A stretch of DNA of 64,000 nucleotides, taken from assembly GCF_002979535.1 (NCBI RefSeq), contig NZ_PCPB01000004.1, forward strand, positions 1-64,000. The letters are read 5' to 3'. This document shows positions 35,929 through 44,494 of the stretch, piece by piece. Each line of letters starts with the position of its first letter. Positions within the stretch are counted from its first letter, which is position 1. Source of the DNA: Brevundimonas sp. MYb52. GTDB lineage: Bacteria; Pseudomonadota; Alphaproteobacteria; Caulobacterales; Caulobacteraceae. The notes below the pieces were generated by a model. The model saw only the letters and a program-made list of their open reading frames with translations, made no database searches and had not been told where the DNA came from. A program made the position numbers and the translations under genes.

Positions 35929-36020
35929 AGGGCGCTATCGCGAGCGACGCGGTCGCTCGCTGCCTGAGCGCAGATTTAGGGCGCTATCGCTCGGCTCGCG
36001 GAGCCTCGCTGCTTGAGCGC
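35929..36020. repeat. Two tandem structured repeat units with conserved shape but changed stems
   Basis: Units start at 35929 and 35978 (49 bases apart). Both read AGGGCGCTATCGC, hairpin, then CTCGCTGC(C/T)TGAGCGC. GCGCT at the left and AGCGC at the right close each unit. The inner hairpin is GCGAGCGAC-GCG-GTCGCTCGC in unit one (35940-35960) and GGCTC-GCG-GAGCC in unit two (35993-36005): loop kept, stem sequence changed. The rest of the gap to 36100 is also hairpin-rich. It lies between convergent genes. Confidence 0.7.
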
Positions 36021-36100
36021 GTCGCCTCTCACTGTTCAGGCGCGCGCGAAGCGCCAGGCCGCGTCGGGTCGGGAGGTCCCGAAGGGCCGACGACCGCGGC

Positions 36101-36388
36101 CTAACCAAGAATGTCTGCGTACTCGGCGTGTCGCTTCAACCACGCCACGGCATAGCTGCAGTGCGGGATCAGGGTCAGCTTCTCGGCCCGCGCGTGCTCG
36201 GCCATGGCCTGCATGAACTGGCCCGCCGCGCCCGTGCCGCGCAGAGCCGGGTGGGCCTCGACGTGCAGGATGACGCGGGCGTGGCCGCGCACCGCATACT
36301 CGGCCCAGACGGGATGCGCCTTCCCGTCCACGTCAGCGAACTCCTGCTGGAAGCGGCGGTCGGCGGGCTGGTCGCGGAAGGCGGACAT
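36101..36388 (-). CDS. Small GNAT-like N-acetyltransferase (YjdJ/COG2388 type)
   Basis: A 95-residue minimal GNAT protein from the ATG at 36388, with AGGAG five bases upstream. HVEAHPALRGTGAAGQFMQAMAEHAR contains the acetyl-CoA loop (R-G-x-G-A/x) and the following helix; TLIPHCSYAVAWLKRHAEYADIL is the characteristic C-terminus of the YjdJ group. The substrate is unknown. It is the last gene of a three-gene unit with two DUF4870-like membrane proteins. Confidence 0.8.
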   Translation of the reverse strand: MSAFRDQPADRRFQQEFADVDGKAHPVWAEYAVRGHARVILHVEAHPALRGTGAAGQFMQAMAEHARAEKLTLIPHCSYAVAWLKRHAEYADILG

Positions 36389-36402
36389 GGAGGCTCCTGA
36401 AA

Positions 36403-36777
36403 TCAGGCCGGCCGATCGTTGAGCAGGGCCAGCAGACCCAGAACGCTCTTCACCGTGAACCAGATCGACACCAGCAACAAAAGAAGGCCGAACAGCATCA
36501 GGAAGGGAATGCCGATCAGCAGCATGGAGGCCACGGCGCTGACCGCGATCAGGCCCCACAGCACGATGCTGATCCAGAAGACCGACCAGAACAGCTTGAT
36601 CTGGGCCTCGATATGCTGGGCCGCCAGCCCCGTCGCCGAGCCCCGGCAGGCATAGGCCACGACCAGGCCGACCAGGACGAGCAGGTTGGCGCTGGGGATC
36701 GACAAAATATAGAGAATCCAGGCCAGAACGGCCCCGTCCCGGCCATTGCCGCGCGCCTCGGAGATCTGATCGGTCAT
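36403..36777 (-). CDS. DUF4870-like small membrane protein
   Basis: A 124-residue protein with three to four helices: AVLAWILYILSIPSANLLVLVGLVVAYA, then LFWSVFWISIVLWGLIAVSAVASMLLIGI and LMLFGLLLLLVSIWFTVKSVLGLLALL. A short polar loop with AAQHIEAQIKLFW before the second block is typical of DUF4870/TIGR-type proteins, whose function is unknown. It lies nine bases from a similar gene upstream and 14 bases before the GNAT gene. Confidence 0.75.
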   Translation of the reverse strand: MTDQISEARGNGRDGAVLAWILYILSIPSANLLVLVGLVVAYACRGSATGLAAQHIEAQIKLFWSVFWISIVLWGLIAVSAVASMLLIGIPFLMLFGLLLLLVSIWFTVKSVLGLLALLNDRPA

Positions 36778-36786
36778 GACGGGCCT

Positions 36787-37167
36787 CTAGTAGAACAGAC
36801 GAAGGGGATGACGGATGGCGCGGCCCTCCAGCAGGTCCTTCAGACCCAGGGCGCCGCGCACGATGGTCCAGACCGCCATGACGAAGAGGACGAAGACCCC
36901 GACGTTGATCAGGATCAGCACCACCCCGCCGATGATGGCGGCGACGGCGGCGAACAGGGTCCGCTGCTGGAAGATGAAATGGCTGCGCGCCAAGGGATCA
37001 GCGGGCGGCGCCTTGCGCCACATCCGCAGCAGGCCGATCGCCGCCGCCACGCCAAAGGTCGGCACCGCGAACAGGATCAGGGCGTAGCCGACATAGAGGC
37101 TGGTCAGGTCGCCAGCCTGATCGGAGGAGGCCGCGCTGTTGCTGCTGTAATCGCCGGACTGGACCAT
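36787..37167 (-). CDS. DUF4870-like small membrane protein, second copy
   Basis: A 126-residue protein from the ATG at 37167 (AAGAGG upstream). A polar Ser-rich N-terminus leads to helices LYVGYALILFAVPTFGVAAAIGLL and TLFAAVAAIIGGVVLILINVGVFVLFVMAVWTIVRGALGLKDLLEG. The arrangement, including the SHFIFQQRTLF loop before the second block, parallels the neighbour at 36403, so they are diverged duplicates. First gene of the unit that ends with the GNAT gene. Confidence 0.75.
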   Translation of the reverse strand: MVQSGDYSSNSAASSDQAGDLTSLYVGYALILFAVPTFGVAAAIGLLRMWRKAPPADPLARSHFIFQQRTLFAAVAAIIGGVVLILINVGVFVLFVMAVWTIVRGALGLKDLLEGRAIRHPLRLFY

Positions 37168-37225
37168 CGGAACCTCTTGAACGAGGCGGGACAATGGCGG
37201 GACGCATCGCCCCGCGCAACTGGCC

Positions 37226-37615
37226 TCAGCGCGAATAGGCGACTTCACAGCCCGCCGCCGCCGCGCCGGGGATGGCGCCAGGCTTTTCCACCCGCACCTT
37301 GACCGCCAGGACGCGAGGATCGTTCAGGCAGGCCAGGGCGATGCGTTCGGCGAAGGTCTCGACCAGGGCCACGTGCTCGCCGCCCGCCAGATCGCGGGCG
37401 ATGCGGGCCACGCCCTCATAGTCCAGGGTATCGGACAGGGTGCGGATCGGGGCGGCGCCCAGGTCCAGCTCGACATCGACGAACAGGGGCTGCAACCGGC
37501 CATGCTCGTGGGCGTGGACGCCGATGGCGGCCTGAACCTCCAGACCGCGCACCAGCACGGTCAGACCCAGGCGACGCGGCTCGGACGCGGTGAATGGCGT
37601 AACAACGGCGCTCAC
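37226..37615 (-). CDS. Dihydroneopterin aldolase / epimerase-like protein (FolB/FolX fold)
   Basis: This 129-residue tunnelling-fold protein has the GTG start overlapping the TGA of the QueD-like gene (GTGA), which implies coupling. LTVLVRGLEVQAAIGVHAHEHGRLQPLFVDVEL matches FolB strand-helix order; TLDYEGVARIARDL and VALVETFAERIALACL include the conserved Glu region; VRVEKPGAIPGAAAAG supplies the catalytic Lys-Pro segment. It acts on dihydroneopterin-like pterins, either aldol cleavage or epimerisation. A second homologue is at 39035. Confidence 0.82.
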   Translation of the reverse strand: MSAVVTPFTASEPRRLGLTVLVRGLEVQAAIGVHAHEHGRLQPLFVDVELDLGAAPIRTLSDTLDYEGVARIARDLAGGEHVALVETFAERIALACLNDPRVLAVKVRVEKPGAIPGAAAAGCEVAYSR

Positions 37616-38148
37616 GACCAGGTCTCCGGCGGCAGGATATCGTTGATGCTGAAATCGGCCCGATCGCACCAGTCGCCCAGCTTCCACGCCCGCTCCGCCT
37701 CGGTCAGACCGCGCGTCAGGACGGTATTGGTCGGCGTCTCCTCGATGGCCAGTTCGGCCAGACGGAAGGGCAGGCCCTCGGCGGCGAGGATGGCTTCCAG
37801 CTTGCGCCACAGGGCGATGACCAGGGCCTCGGTCGTGGGGTCGCCGTCGATGGTCAGGACCTGGTTCAGCCGCTGCGGCTCATGGCTCTGGAACCAGTCC
37901 AGCAGGGGGTCGGCGCGGTTCAGCTGGAAGGCATGGTCCAGGCTACGGTCGACAAAACCGTGCCAGCGCCGCTTCAGGTTCTCGAACGAGGCGGCGTGGT
38001 TCGACTGGCCGAATGCGATCTCGGCCGTCGGCTCCAGCGTCACCTTGACGAACTCATTGTGGCCATGCGGCACGGCGCACTTGGACCCCGCATCGGCGAT
38101 CAGCCGGTGCGCCATCGAGAAGCGGCGGGTGAACTGGACGGCAGGCAT
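37612..38148 (-). CDS. 6-pyruvoyl-tetrahydropterin / 6-carboxytetrahydropterin synthase family (QueD/PTPS-like)
   Basis: A 178-residue protein from the ATG at 38148 (TTG at 38157 is possible). Zinc ligands are expected from the His of SMAHRL and from PHGHN, and the conserved Cys precedes it (GSKCAVPHGHN). TNTVLTRGLTEAERAWK and an unusually long middle section distinguish it from the ~120-residue QueD. It is placed with FolB-like and pteridine-reductase-like genes rather than with queC/queE, so a pterin role other than queuosine is plausible. Confidence 0.78.
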   Translation of the reverse strand: MPAVQFTRRFSMAHRLIADAGSKCAVPHGHNEFVKVTLEPTAEIAFGQSNHAASFENLKRRWHGFVDRSLDHAFQLNRADPLLDWFQSHEPQRLNQVLTIDGDPTTEALVIALWRKLEAILAAEGLPFRLAELAIEETPTNTVLTRGLTEAERAWKLGDWCDRADFSINDILPPETWS

Positions 38149-38254
38149 CAGGGGCAAGGGTTCCGAAAACGCAGTCGCCCCATATAGGCGCCGCGAAGGG
38201 TTCGCGCATCAACACCCTGACGGCGGCGAAGTAAAGGCGCGGTCAGGGCCAACC

Positions 38255-39034
38255 TCAGGGAAGGGGGATTCCGTCAAAGGCCACGTCGCGGCCTCGTCCG
38301 ATCAGGCTCTCGCCCCCGTCGATGGTCAGGTTCTGGCCAGTCAGGCTGGGCGTCTCGAGGATGAAGCGCACGGTGCGGGCCACGTCCTCCAGCGAGGCGC
38401 CGCGCCCCAGCGGCGTATCGCGCCAGGCGGCTTCATACTCGGCCTCGGTCTGCTCGCCGCTGCGCAGGATCAGGCCAGGCGAGACGCCGCACAGCCGGAT
38501 GCGGGGCGCCAGACCCATGGCCAGGGTCCGCGTCAGCCCCGCCAGACCGACCTTGCCGGCCGTATAGGCGAAGAAGTCCGGGTTCGGACTATCGACCTTG
38601 TGATCCAGAATATTGACCACCACGCCCTGCCCGCTCGCCGCCTCGACGGCCCGGGCGAAGTCGCGGATCAGGAAGACCGGGGCGGTCAGATTGGACGCCA
38701 GATGCTCGCCCCACGACGCCTCGGTCAGGGTGGGCAAGGTGTCATAGCGAAACAGGGAGGCGTTGTTGATCAGGGCGTCGATGCGCCCGAAATGGCCGAT
38801 GACGCGGTCGATCAGGCCGTCGCGCTCGCTGGCGTCATTGAGGTCCGCTTGAAAGGCCGCCGCCCGCACGCCGAAGCCACTCAGGTCGGCGACAAGAGCC
38901 GCCGCCTCTTCGCCCCCGCCGCGATGGTGGACGGCCACGTCCCAACCCGCCTCGGCCAGCGACCGCGCGAGCCCGGCGCCGACGCGCCGCGCAGCCCCGG
39001 TGATCAACACCACCTTGTTCGCAGAGGCCGTCAC
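38255..39034 (-). CDS. SDR oxidoreductase resembling pteridine reductase / FolM
   Basis: A 259-residue NADP(H)-dependent short-chain dehydrogenase. The GTG start directly follows the FolB-like stop. The cofactor motif is TGAARRVG; the Arg in TGxxxRxG is the hallmark of pteridine reductases (PTR1, FolM) in place of the usual TGxxxGxG. NNASLFRYD and the catalytic YTAGK follow; the typical Ser is replaced in VVNILDHKVDSPN, as in PTR1, which uses Asp. It would reduce dihydropterin or dihydrofolate to the tetrahydro form. Confidence 0.82.
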   Translation of the reverse strand: MTASANKVVLITGAARRVGAGLARSLAEAGWDVAVHHRGGGEEAAALVADLSGFGVRAAAFQADLNDASERDGLIDRVIGHFGRIDALINNASLFRYDTLPTLTEASWGEHLASNLTAPVFLIRDFARAVEAASGQGVVVNILDHKVDSPNPDFFAYTAGKVGLAGLTRTLAMGLAPRIRLCGVSPGLILRSGEQTEAEYEAAWRDTPLGRGASLEDVARTVRFILETPSLTGQNLTIDGGESLIGRGRDVAFDGIPLP

Positions 39035-39436
39035 TCAGCCCGGCCTGCGGCGGAAGATTTCCACGCCCGCGCCGGCGGCTTCCGGGAAGATGTCCGGCTT
39101 GGTGATCCGCACCCGGCAAGCCTCGACCGGCGGCAAGGCGAAGCAGACGCCGATCAGTTCCTCGACCAGGGTTTCCAGCAGCTCGACGTGATCACGCCCG
39201 CGCCAGCTGGCGATATGATCGCGCACCCGATCGTAATCGATGAAGCTCCCGTCTGGCAGCGGCCAGCGGGCGAACATCTCCACATTGACGATCAGCCGCG
39301 TGGGGCGCTCGGGGTGCCGCTCCCACGGATGCAGGCCAATGCGCACATCGACCACCACATCCGACAACAGGACGCGGACATGGTCCCCGGCGTTGCGCCA
39401 GTCGAACCCGCCCGCTCCGGCAGCGGATTCAGTCAA
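39035..39436 (-). CDS. Dihydroneopterin aldolase-like protein (FolB/FolX fold), second copy
   Basis: A 133-residue protein with a TTG start that overlaps by eight bases the stop of the 26-aa gene upstream. VLLSDVVVDVRIGLHPWERHPERPTRLIVNVEMF fits the FolB N-terminal half, FIDYDRVRDHIASW and VELLETLVEELIGVCFAL include the conserved Glu, and RVRITKPDIFPEAAGAGVEIFR includes the catalytic Lys. Either this or the copy at 37226 could be the folate-pathway enzyme; the other may serve tetrahydromonapterin-type synthesis. Confidence 0.82.
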   Translation of the reverse strand: MTESAAGAGGFDWRNAGDHVRVLLSDVVVDVRIGLHPWERHPERPTRLIVNVEMFARWPLPDGSFIDYDRVRDHIASWRGRDHVELLETLVEELIGVCFALPPVEACRVRITKPDIFPEAAGAGVEIFRRRPG

Positions 39437-39509
39437 TCCGGCCGAACTCGTAGAAGTTCACGGCGGCGATGACGGCGATGAAGGCGAAGATGATGGCGAT
39501 GGCCAGCAT
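39429..39509 (-). CDS. 26-residue single-helix membrane peptide
   Basis: A very short frame with strong signals: AGGAG seven bases before the ATG, then a hydrophobic helix (LAIAIIFAFIAVIAAVNF) and a polar end YEFGRID. The TGA overlaps the TTG start of the FolB-like gene by eight bases, so it may couple translation of that gene. The composition is far too hydrophobic to be chance, but no family name is known. Confidence 0.65.
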   Translation of the reverse strand: MLAIAIIFAFIAVIAAVNFYEFGRID

Positions 39510-39590
39510 GGGAAGGCTCCTGTTCAAAGCTTCGCATAGAGGCAGAGACGCGACTGTTCAAGCCGCCCCGCCGCAGCCTATCGTCGCCCG

Positions 39591-40064
39591 ATGACCACCT
39601 GGCGCACCTGTATCGAGCCCTTCACCCGGCCCCTCTTCTTCGCCTGGTCGCGGATGAACCGGGGCATGACGCTGGGCGTGCGCGGGGTGGCGACGGACGC
39701 CGAGGGTCGGGTGCTGCTGGTCAAGCACACCTATCTGCACGGCTGGTGGCTGCCCGGCGGCGGCGTGGACAAGGGCGAGACGACCCATGCCGCCGTGGTC
39801 CGTGAACTGCGCGAGGAGGCCGGCCTGATCGCCAGAAGCGAGCCGCGTCTGATCTCGGTCCATTCCAACGAGCGCTTCTTTCCCGGCGATCACGTCCTGG
39901 TCTTCGCCATCGACGCCTTCGACATGACCGAGCGCACCAGCCATGGCGAGATCGCCGAGATCGGTTGGTTCGCCCCCGACTCTCTGCCCGAGGATGCGAC
40001 CCGCGCCACCCGCGATCGGCTGGCCGAGATCTTCGGCGGCGCGCCCGCCGATCCGAACTGGTAG
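39591..40064 (+). CDS. NUDIX hydrolase
   Basis: This 157-residue NUDIX protein has the box GGGVDKGETTHAAVVRELREEAGL, matching Gx5Ex7REUxEExGU fully. An N-terminal amphipathic segment (CIEPFTRPLFFAWSRMNRGM) may touch the membrane. It hydrolyses a nucleoside diphosphate linked to another group; the substrate cannot be told. It starts a run of same-strand genes leading to uvrC. Confidence 0.88.
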   Translation: MTTWRTCIEPFTRPLFFAWSRMNRGMTLGVRGVATDAEGRVLLVKHTYLHGWWLPGGGVDKGETTHAAVVRELREEAGLIARSEPRLISVHSNERFFPGDHVLVFAIDAFDMTERTSHGEIAEIGWFAPDSLPEDATRATRDRLAEIFGGAPADPNW

Positions 40065-40073
40065 AGACGGCCC

Positions 40074-40520
40074 ATGCAGGTTCCGATCCTCGTCTTCCTG
40101 ACCTTGCTGATGGCCGGCGCCGCCACCGCCTTGCAGGGACCGACCAACGCCAGACTGGTCACGGCGGTCGGCTCGCCGCTGAACGCCGCCTTCGTCTCCT
40201 TCGCCGTCGGCACGATGGCGCTGGGCTTGCTGGCGCTCGCTCTGCAGACACGGCCCGACGTGGGCGCGATGAAGGCCCTGCCCTGGTGGGCCTGGATGGG
40301 CGGGCTCTACGGCTGCGCCTTCGTGGTCTCCGCCGCCTGGGGCGTACCGCGCCTGGGCGTGGCCACCACCATCACCGTCATGATCGCGGGGCAACTTCTG
40401 CTCAGCCTGGCGCTGGACCATTTCGGCGCCCTGGGCGTCGAGAAGCAGCCCTTGAGCCTGGGCCGCATCGCCGGGGTCGCCCTGGTGATCGGCGGCGTGG
40501 TTCTGGTTCGCCGTTCCTGA
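40074..40520 (+). CDS. YdcZ-type DMT transporter (DUF606)
   Basis: A 148-residue membrane protein with five helices. The family N-terminus is visible in [36 protein letters not shown], along with [33 protein letters not shown]. YdcZ proteins are half-size drug/metabolite transporters that work as dimers. It begins nine bases after the NUDIX gene. Substrate unknown. Confidence 0.86.
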   Translation: MQVPILVFLTLLMAGAATALQGPTNARLVTAVGSPLNAAFVSFAVGTMALGLLALALQTRPDVGAMKALPWWAWMGGLYGCAFVVSAAWGVPRLGVATTITVMIAGQLLLSLALDHFGALGVEKQPLSLGRIAGVALVIGGVVLVRRS

Positions 40521-40536
40521 GCCTATATCCCCGCCG

Positions 40537-42426
40537 ATGACCGACGAGACGATAGACACTGCCGCGACCGAGGACCTGCCGCTTCAGGCCACCGCCCTGA
40601 TCGCCGACGAGGCGCGCCGCGCCCCCGACAAGCCGGGCGTCTATCGCATGTACGGCGAGGACGGCGACTGCCTCTATGTCGGCAAGGCCAAGTCGCTGAA
40701 GAAGCGCATCGTCCAGTATGCGCAAGGGCGGTTCCACACCCAGCGCATCGGCCTGATGGTGTCGCTGACGCGGTCGATGGAGCTGGTGGTCACCACCACC
40801 GAGACCGAGGCCCTGATCCTCGAGGCCGGCTACATCAAGCGGCTGAAGCCGCGGTTCAACGTCCTGTTGAAGGACGACAAGTCCTTCGCCGAAATCATGA
40901 TCCGGCGCGACCATCGCGCGCCCCAGGTGAGAAAGCATCGCGGGGCCCACACCACGCCCGGCGCCTATTTCGGCCCATTCGCCTCGACCTGGGCGGTCAA
41001 CCGGACCCTGAACACCCTGCAGAAGGCCTTTCTGCTGCGCACCTGTTCGGACAGCGTCTATGAGACCCGCACCCGGCCCTGCATGCTGCATCAGATCAAG
41101 CGCTGCTCGGCCCCCTGCACTGGCCTAATCAGCCTTGAGGACTACGGCGATCTGGTGAAGGAGGCCGAGGCCTTCCTGCGCGGCAAGTCGCGCGCCGTCA
41201 TCGCCCGCCTGTCGCAAGAGATGCAGACCGCCTCGGACGAGATGGAGTTCGAGCACGCCGCGCGGGTGCGCGACCGCATCCGCGCCCTGTCAGCCATCGC
41301 CATGGAATCGGGCCTGAACGCCGAAGGTGTCGGCGACGCCGAGGCCGATGTCTTCGCCCTGCATTCGGAGGGCGGTCAGGCCTGCGTGCAGGTCTTCTTC
41401 TATCGCGCGGGTCAGAACTGGGGCGGGCGCGCCTACTTCCCCCGCATCGACAAATCGGACACCGATCCCGAAATCCTCGGCGCTTTCCTGGCCCAGTTCT
41501 ACGAGGACAAGCCGATCCCGCGGCAGATCCTGTCCAACGTCCGCCCGCACGAGTTGGAGCTGCTGCAAGAGGCCTTCACCCTGAAGTCGGGCCGCAAGGT
41601 CGAGATCGCCCGTCCGCAGCGAGGCGAGAAGCTCGCTGTCGTTGAATACGCCCTGACCAACGCCCGCGAAGCCCTGGGCCGCAAGCTGGCCGAGAACTCG
41701 GCCACCTCCAAGATCCTCGACGAGGTCTGCGAGGCCTTCGGTCTGGACGCCCGGCCCGAGCGGATCGAGGTCTATGACAACGCCCACATCCAGGGGACCA
41801 ATGCGGTCGGCGGCATGATCGTCGCGGGGCCCGAGGGCTTCCGCAAGAACCAGTACCGCAAGTTCAACATCCGGGGCGACGACCTGACCCCCGGCGACGA
41901 CTACGGCATGATGCGCGAGGTCATGCGCCGCCGCTTCGGCAAGATGGTCAAGGACGAGGAGGCCGGCGAGGTCGTCGAACGCCCCGACCTGCTGCTGATC
42001 GACGGCGGCGCAGGCCAGTTGGCCGAGGTGCTGGCGGTGCTGGCCGATCTGGGGGTGGACGACATCACCGCCGTCGGCGTGGCCAAGGGACCGGACCGGG
42101 ACGCGGGCAAGGAGCATTTCTTCATGCCCGGCAAGCCGCCCTTCATGCTGCCGATGAAGAGCCCGGCCCTCTACTACATCCAGCGACTGCGCGACGAGGC
42201 CCACCGCTTCGCCAACGGCGCCCACGCCAAGCGTCGCTCGATGGACATCACCAGGAACCCGCTGGACGAGATCGAAGGCGTCGGCCCCTCGCGCAAGAAG
42301 GCCCTGCTGCACGCCTTCGGCTCGGCCAAGGGGGTGTCGCGCGCCTCGGTCGCCGACCTGATCAAGGTCCCCGGCGTCAACCAGGCCCTGGCCGAGCGCA
42401 TCCACGGCTTCTTCCACAAGTCCTGA
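40537..42426 (+). CDS. uvrC: Excinuclease ABC subunit UvrC
   Basis: UvrC makes both incisions around damage marked by UvrA/UvrB. The 629-residue protein has the N-terminal GIY-YIG nuclease ([25 protein letters not shown]), a Cys-containing linker ([27 protein letters not shown]), the UVR domain ([12 protein letters not shown]), the RNase H-like nuclease ([18 protein letters not shown]) and C-terminal HhH motifs ([30 protein letters not shown]). No LexA box with the right spacing precedes it. Confidence 0.96.
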   Translation: MTDETIDTAATEDLPLQATALIADEARRAPDKPGVYRMYGEDGDCLYVGKAKSLKKRIVQYAQGRFHTQRIGLMVSLTRSMELVVTTTETEALILEAGYIKRLKPRFNVLLKDDKSFAEIMIRRDHRAPQVRKHRGAHTTPGAYFGPFASTWAVNRTLNTLQKAFLLRTCSDSVYETRTRPCMLHQIKRCSAPCTGLISLEDYGDLVKEAEAFLRGKSRAVIARLSQEMQTASDEMEFEHAARVRDRIRALSAIAMESGLNAEGVGDAEADVFALHSEGGQACVQVFFYRAGQNWGGRAYFPRIDKSDTDPEILGAFLAQFYEDKPIPRQILSNVRPHELELLQEAFTLKSGRKVEIARPQRGEKLAVVEYALTNAREALGRKLAENSATSKILDEVCEAFGLDARPERIEVYDNAHIQGTNAVGGMIVAGPEGFRKNQYRKFNIRGDDLTPGDDYGMMREVMRRRFGKMVKDEEAGEVVERPDLLLIDGGAGQLAEVLAVLADLGVDDITAVGVAKGPDRDAGKEHFFMPGKPPFMLPMKSPALYYIQRLRDEAHRFANGAHAKRRSMDITRNPLDEIEGVGPSRKKALLHAFGSAKGVSRASVADLIKVPGVNQALAERIHGFFHKS

Positions 42427-42480
42427 AACACATGCATTTGCGGTTGAGCCGCGACGGGTCGCGGGTCTAGGAAGGCGCTC

Positions 42481-43095
42481 ATGACCAATGAACTGATCAA
42501 GGGCTATCACCGCTTCCGCCAGAACCGGTGGCCGTCCGAACGCGCCGAATACGAGGCCCTGGCCATGAACGGCCAGAAGCCGCACACCCTGGTCGTGGCC
42601 TGTTCCGACAGCCGCGCCGATCCGGCCCTGATCTTCGACACCGCGCCGGGCGAGCTGTTCGTGGTGCGCAACGTCGCCAATCTGGTCCCGCCCTATGAGC
42701 CGGACGGCAAGCTACACGGCGTCTCGGCGGCGCTGGAGTTCGGCGTCAACGTGCTGAAGGTCCAGCACGTGGTGGTCATGGGCCACGCCTCGTGCGGCGG
42801 GGTCAACGCCATGCGCAACGGCGCCCCGTCCAACTGCCAGGACTTCGTCGCCCCCTGGGTCGCCCAAGGCGTGCCCGCCGTCAGCGCCGCCCTCGAGGGC
42901 GTGCCCGCCGACGAACAGGAGACGGTGGCCGAAGAGGCCGTGGTGCGCCTGTCGCTGGACAACCTGCGCACCTTCCCCTGGATCGCCGAGAAGGAAGCTG
43001 CAGGCGAGCTGCGCCTCAGCGGCCTGCACTTCGGCATCGCCGCCGGCCTCCTGACCAAGCTGACGGGCGCCAAACGGTTCGAACGGCTGGACTAG
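42481..43095 (+). CDS. Beta-class carbonic anhydrase
   Basis: This enzyme interconverts CO2 and bicarbonate. The 204-residue protein has zinc ligands C41 (ACSDSRADP, with the Asp-Arg dyad D43/R45), H102 and C105 (MGHASCGGV). APGELFVVRNVANLVPP is typical. It probably supplies bicarbonate for carboxylases or helps pH balance. It stands between uvrC and pgsA with short gaps; a common operon is possible but not evident. Confidence 0.93.
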   Translation: MTNELIKGYHRFRQNRWPSERAEYEALAMNGQKPHTLVVACSDSRADPALIFDTAPGELFVVRNVANLVPPYEPDGKLHGVSAALEFGVNVLKVQHVVVMGHASCGGVNAMRNGAPSNCQDFVAPWVAQGVPAVSAALEGVPADEQETVAEEAVVRLSLDNLRTFPWIAEKEAAGELRLSGLHFGIAAGLLTKLTGAKRFERLD

Positions 43096-43164
43096 GCGCC
43101 AGAAGGGCGACAGGTCGTCGCCCTCGCATCCAGTGGCGAACCATGCCACACCGCAGGCGTTGCA

Positions 43165-43809
43165 ATGGACGTGATGATGACCTCTGCCCACAAAGCCAAC
43201 CCGATCCCCAACATCCTGACCAGCATCCGTCTGGCGGCCGGGGTGGTCATGTTCCTGCTGCTGGCCGGCGCCACCAGCGGGGTGCCCTTCTTCTCGGCCA
43301 TGCTGAGCCCTGACGACCAGTTCGCCCTGTATCGGACCGGCTTCTGGATCTTCGTCATTGCCGCCTCGACCGACTGGGTCGACGGCTATCTGGCGCGGCG
43401 CTGGCACGCCGAGACGCGCTGGGGCGCCATTCTGGACCCTATCGCCGACAAGATCCTGGTGACGGGCGCCATCCTCGGCGTTCTGACCTCGGGTTCGGTG
43501 CAGCAGATCATCATTCCCTGCGGCCTGATCCTGTTCCGCGAGTTCGCCGTCTCGGCCCTGCGCGAGACCATGGCCGGGCGCATCAACCTGCCCGTCACCC
43601 TGGCCGCCAAGTGGAAGACCACCCTGCAGATGGTGGCCCTGGGCTGCCAGCTGTTCGCCCGCAACTGGGACGGCTGGGGCCTGCCGTTTGACTACCTGCC
43701 CCACTTCCAACTGTTCTCGGACGCCCTGATCTGGCTGGCCGCCATCGTCACCCTGTGGACCGGCTGGCAGTATTTCAGCGCCGCGCAGAAGCAGATGCGA
43801 GATTTGTAG
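43165..43809 (+). CDS. pgsA: CDP-diacylglycerol--glycerol-3-phosphate 3-phosphatidyltransferase
   Basis: PgsA commits CDP-diacylglycerol to phosphatidylglycerol. The 214-residue membrane protein has the CDP-alcohol phosphatidyltransferase motif DWVDGYLARRWHAETRWGAILDPIADK (DxxDGxxAR...GxxxDxxxD), preceded by NPIPNILTSIRLAAG. About six helices are present. The exact start among several near ATGs (43165, 43174, 43177) is uncertain. Confidence 0.93.
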   Translation: MDVMMTSAHKANPIPNILTSIRLAAGVVMFLLLAGATSGVPFFSAMLSPDDQFALYRTGFWIFVIAASTDWVDGYLARRWHAETRWGAILDPIADKILVTGAILGVLTSGSVQQIIIPCGLILFREFAVSALRETMAGRINLPVTLAAKWKTTLQMVALGCQLFARNWDGWGLPFDYLPHFQLFSDALIWLAAIVTLWTGWQYFSAAQKQMRDL

Positions 43810-43815
43810 GATTCT

Positions 43816-43961
43816 CCTTCTCCCCTTGTGGGAGAAGGTGGCTCGCGTAGCGAGACGGATGAGGGGTTGCGGGGCATCAAAGTCTCGCAGCCCCTTTTTT
43901 CATGGCGGCGAGACCCCTCATCCGGCCCTGTCGGGCCACCTTCTCCCACAAGGGGAGAAGG
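43816..43961. repeat. Nested inverted repeat between convergent genes
   Basis: Outer arms of 27 bases (43816-43842 and 43935-43961) are exact inverse copies, and each contains a smaller dyad (CTTCTCCC / GGGAGAAG). Inner arms CGGATGAGGGGT (43856-43867) and ACCCCTCATCCG (43913-43924) are also exact. So two copies of a ~50-base element of the type ending GATGAGGGG face each other. The structure probably ends transcription from both pgsA and the S46/GNAT operon. Confidence 0.85.
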
Positions 43962-43966
43962 GAAAG

Positions 43967-44494
43967 TCAGAGCGCCTTTTCCATGACCACGAACACCAGC
44001 TCCCGCGTCTGCGGCAGGCCGAAGCGCTCGTCGTCCAGGGGGAAGGGCCGGGTTTCGCCGGTCAGGGCATAGCCGCGGCGTTCGTACCAGGCGATCAGCT
44101 CCGCGCGCTGACGAATGACGGTCATCTCCATGCGGGTCGCTTTGAACCGAGCGACCGCTTCGGCTTCGGCGGCGTCGATCAGCAGACGGCCCAGCCCGCC
44201 GGCCTGACGGGTCGGATCGACGGTCAGCAGACCGAGATAGGCCAGGCCCTGCCCTTGATCCGCCACCTGAACGCAGCCGGTCAGGACGCCCTCGACCTCG
44301 GCCAGCAGAATGACCCGGCTGGCGTCGGCAAGGATGTCGAGAAGCTCGGCCGGATCGGTGCGCTGGCCGCCCAGAAGGTCGGCCTCGTGGGTCCAGCCCG
44401 CTTTCGCGCTGTCGCCGCGATAGGCGCTTTCGACCAGGCGGTGCAGCGCCGGAACATCATCCGGCGCCGCAGGGCGGAAGGTCGGGGCGCTCAA
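43967..44494 (-). CDS. GNAT-family N-acetyltransferase
   Basis: A 175-residue GNAT protein. LAYLGLLTVDPTRQAGGLGRLLIDAAEAEA contains strand 4 and the acetyl-CoA loop (Q-A-G-G-L-G), and ELIAWYERRGYALTGETRPF is the usual C-terminal region. The likely TTG start overlaps the TGA of the S46 peptidase gene, so the two are co-translated. Substrate unknown; possibly amino acids or peptides released by the peptidase. Confidence 0.85.
   Translation of the reverse strand: MSAPTFRPAAPDDVPALHRLVESAYRGDSAKAGWTHEADLLGGQRTDPAELLDILADASRVILLAEVEGVLTGCVQVADQGQGLAYLGLLTVDPTRQAGGLGRLLIDAAEAEAVARFKATRMEMTVIRQRAELIAWYERRGYALTGETRPFPLDDERFGLPQTRELVFVVMEKAL

Noticed and set aside
40500..40536. GTTC repeats before uvrC as a LexA box
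   Set aside because: Spacings between GTTC copies are 3 and 9 bases, not 7.
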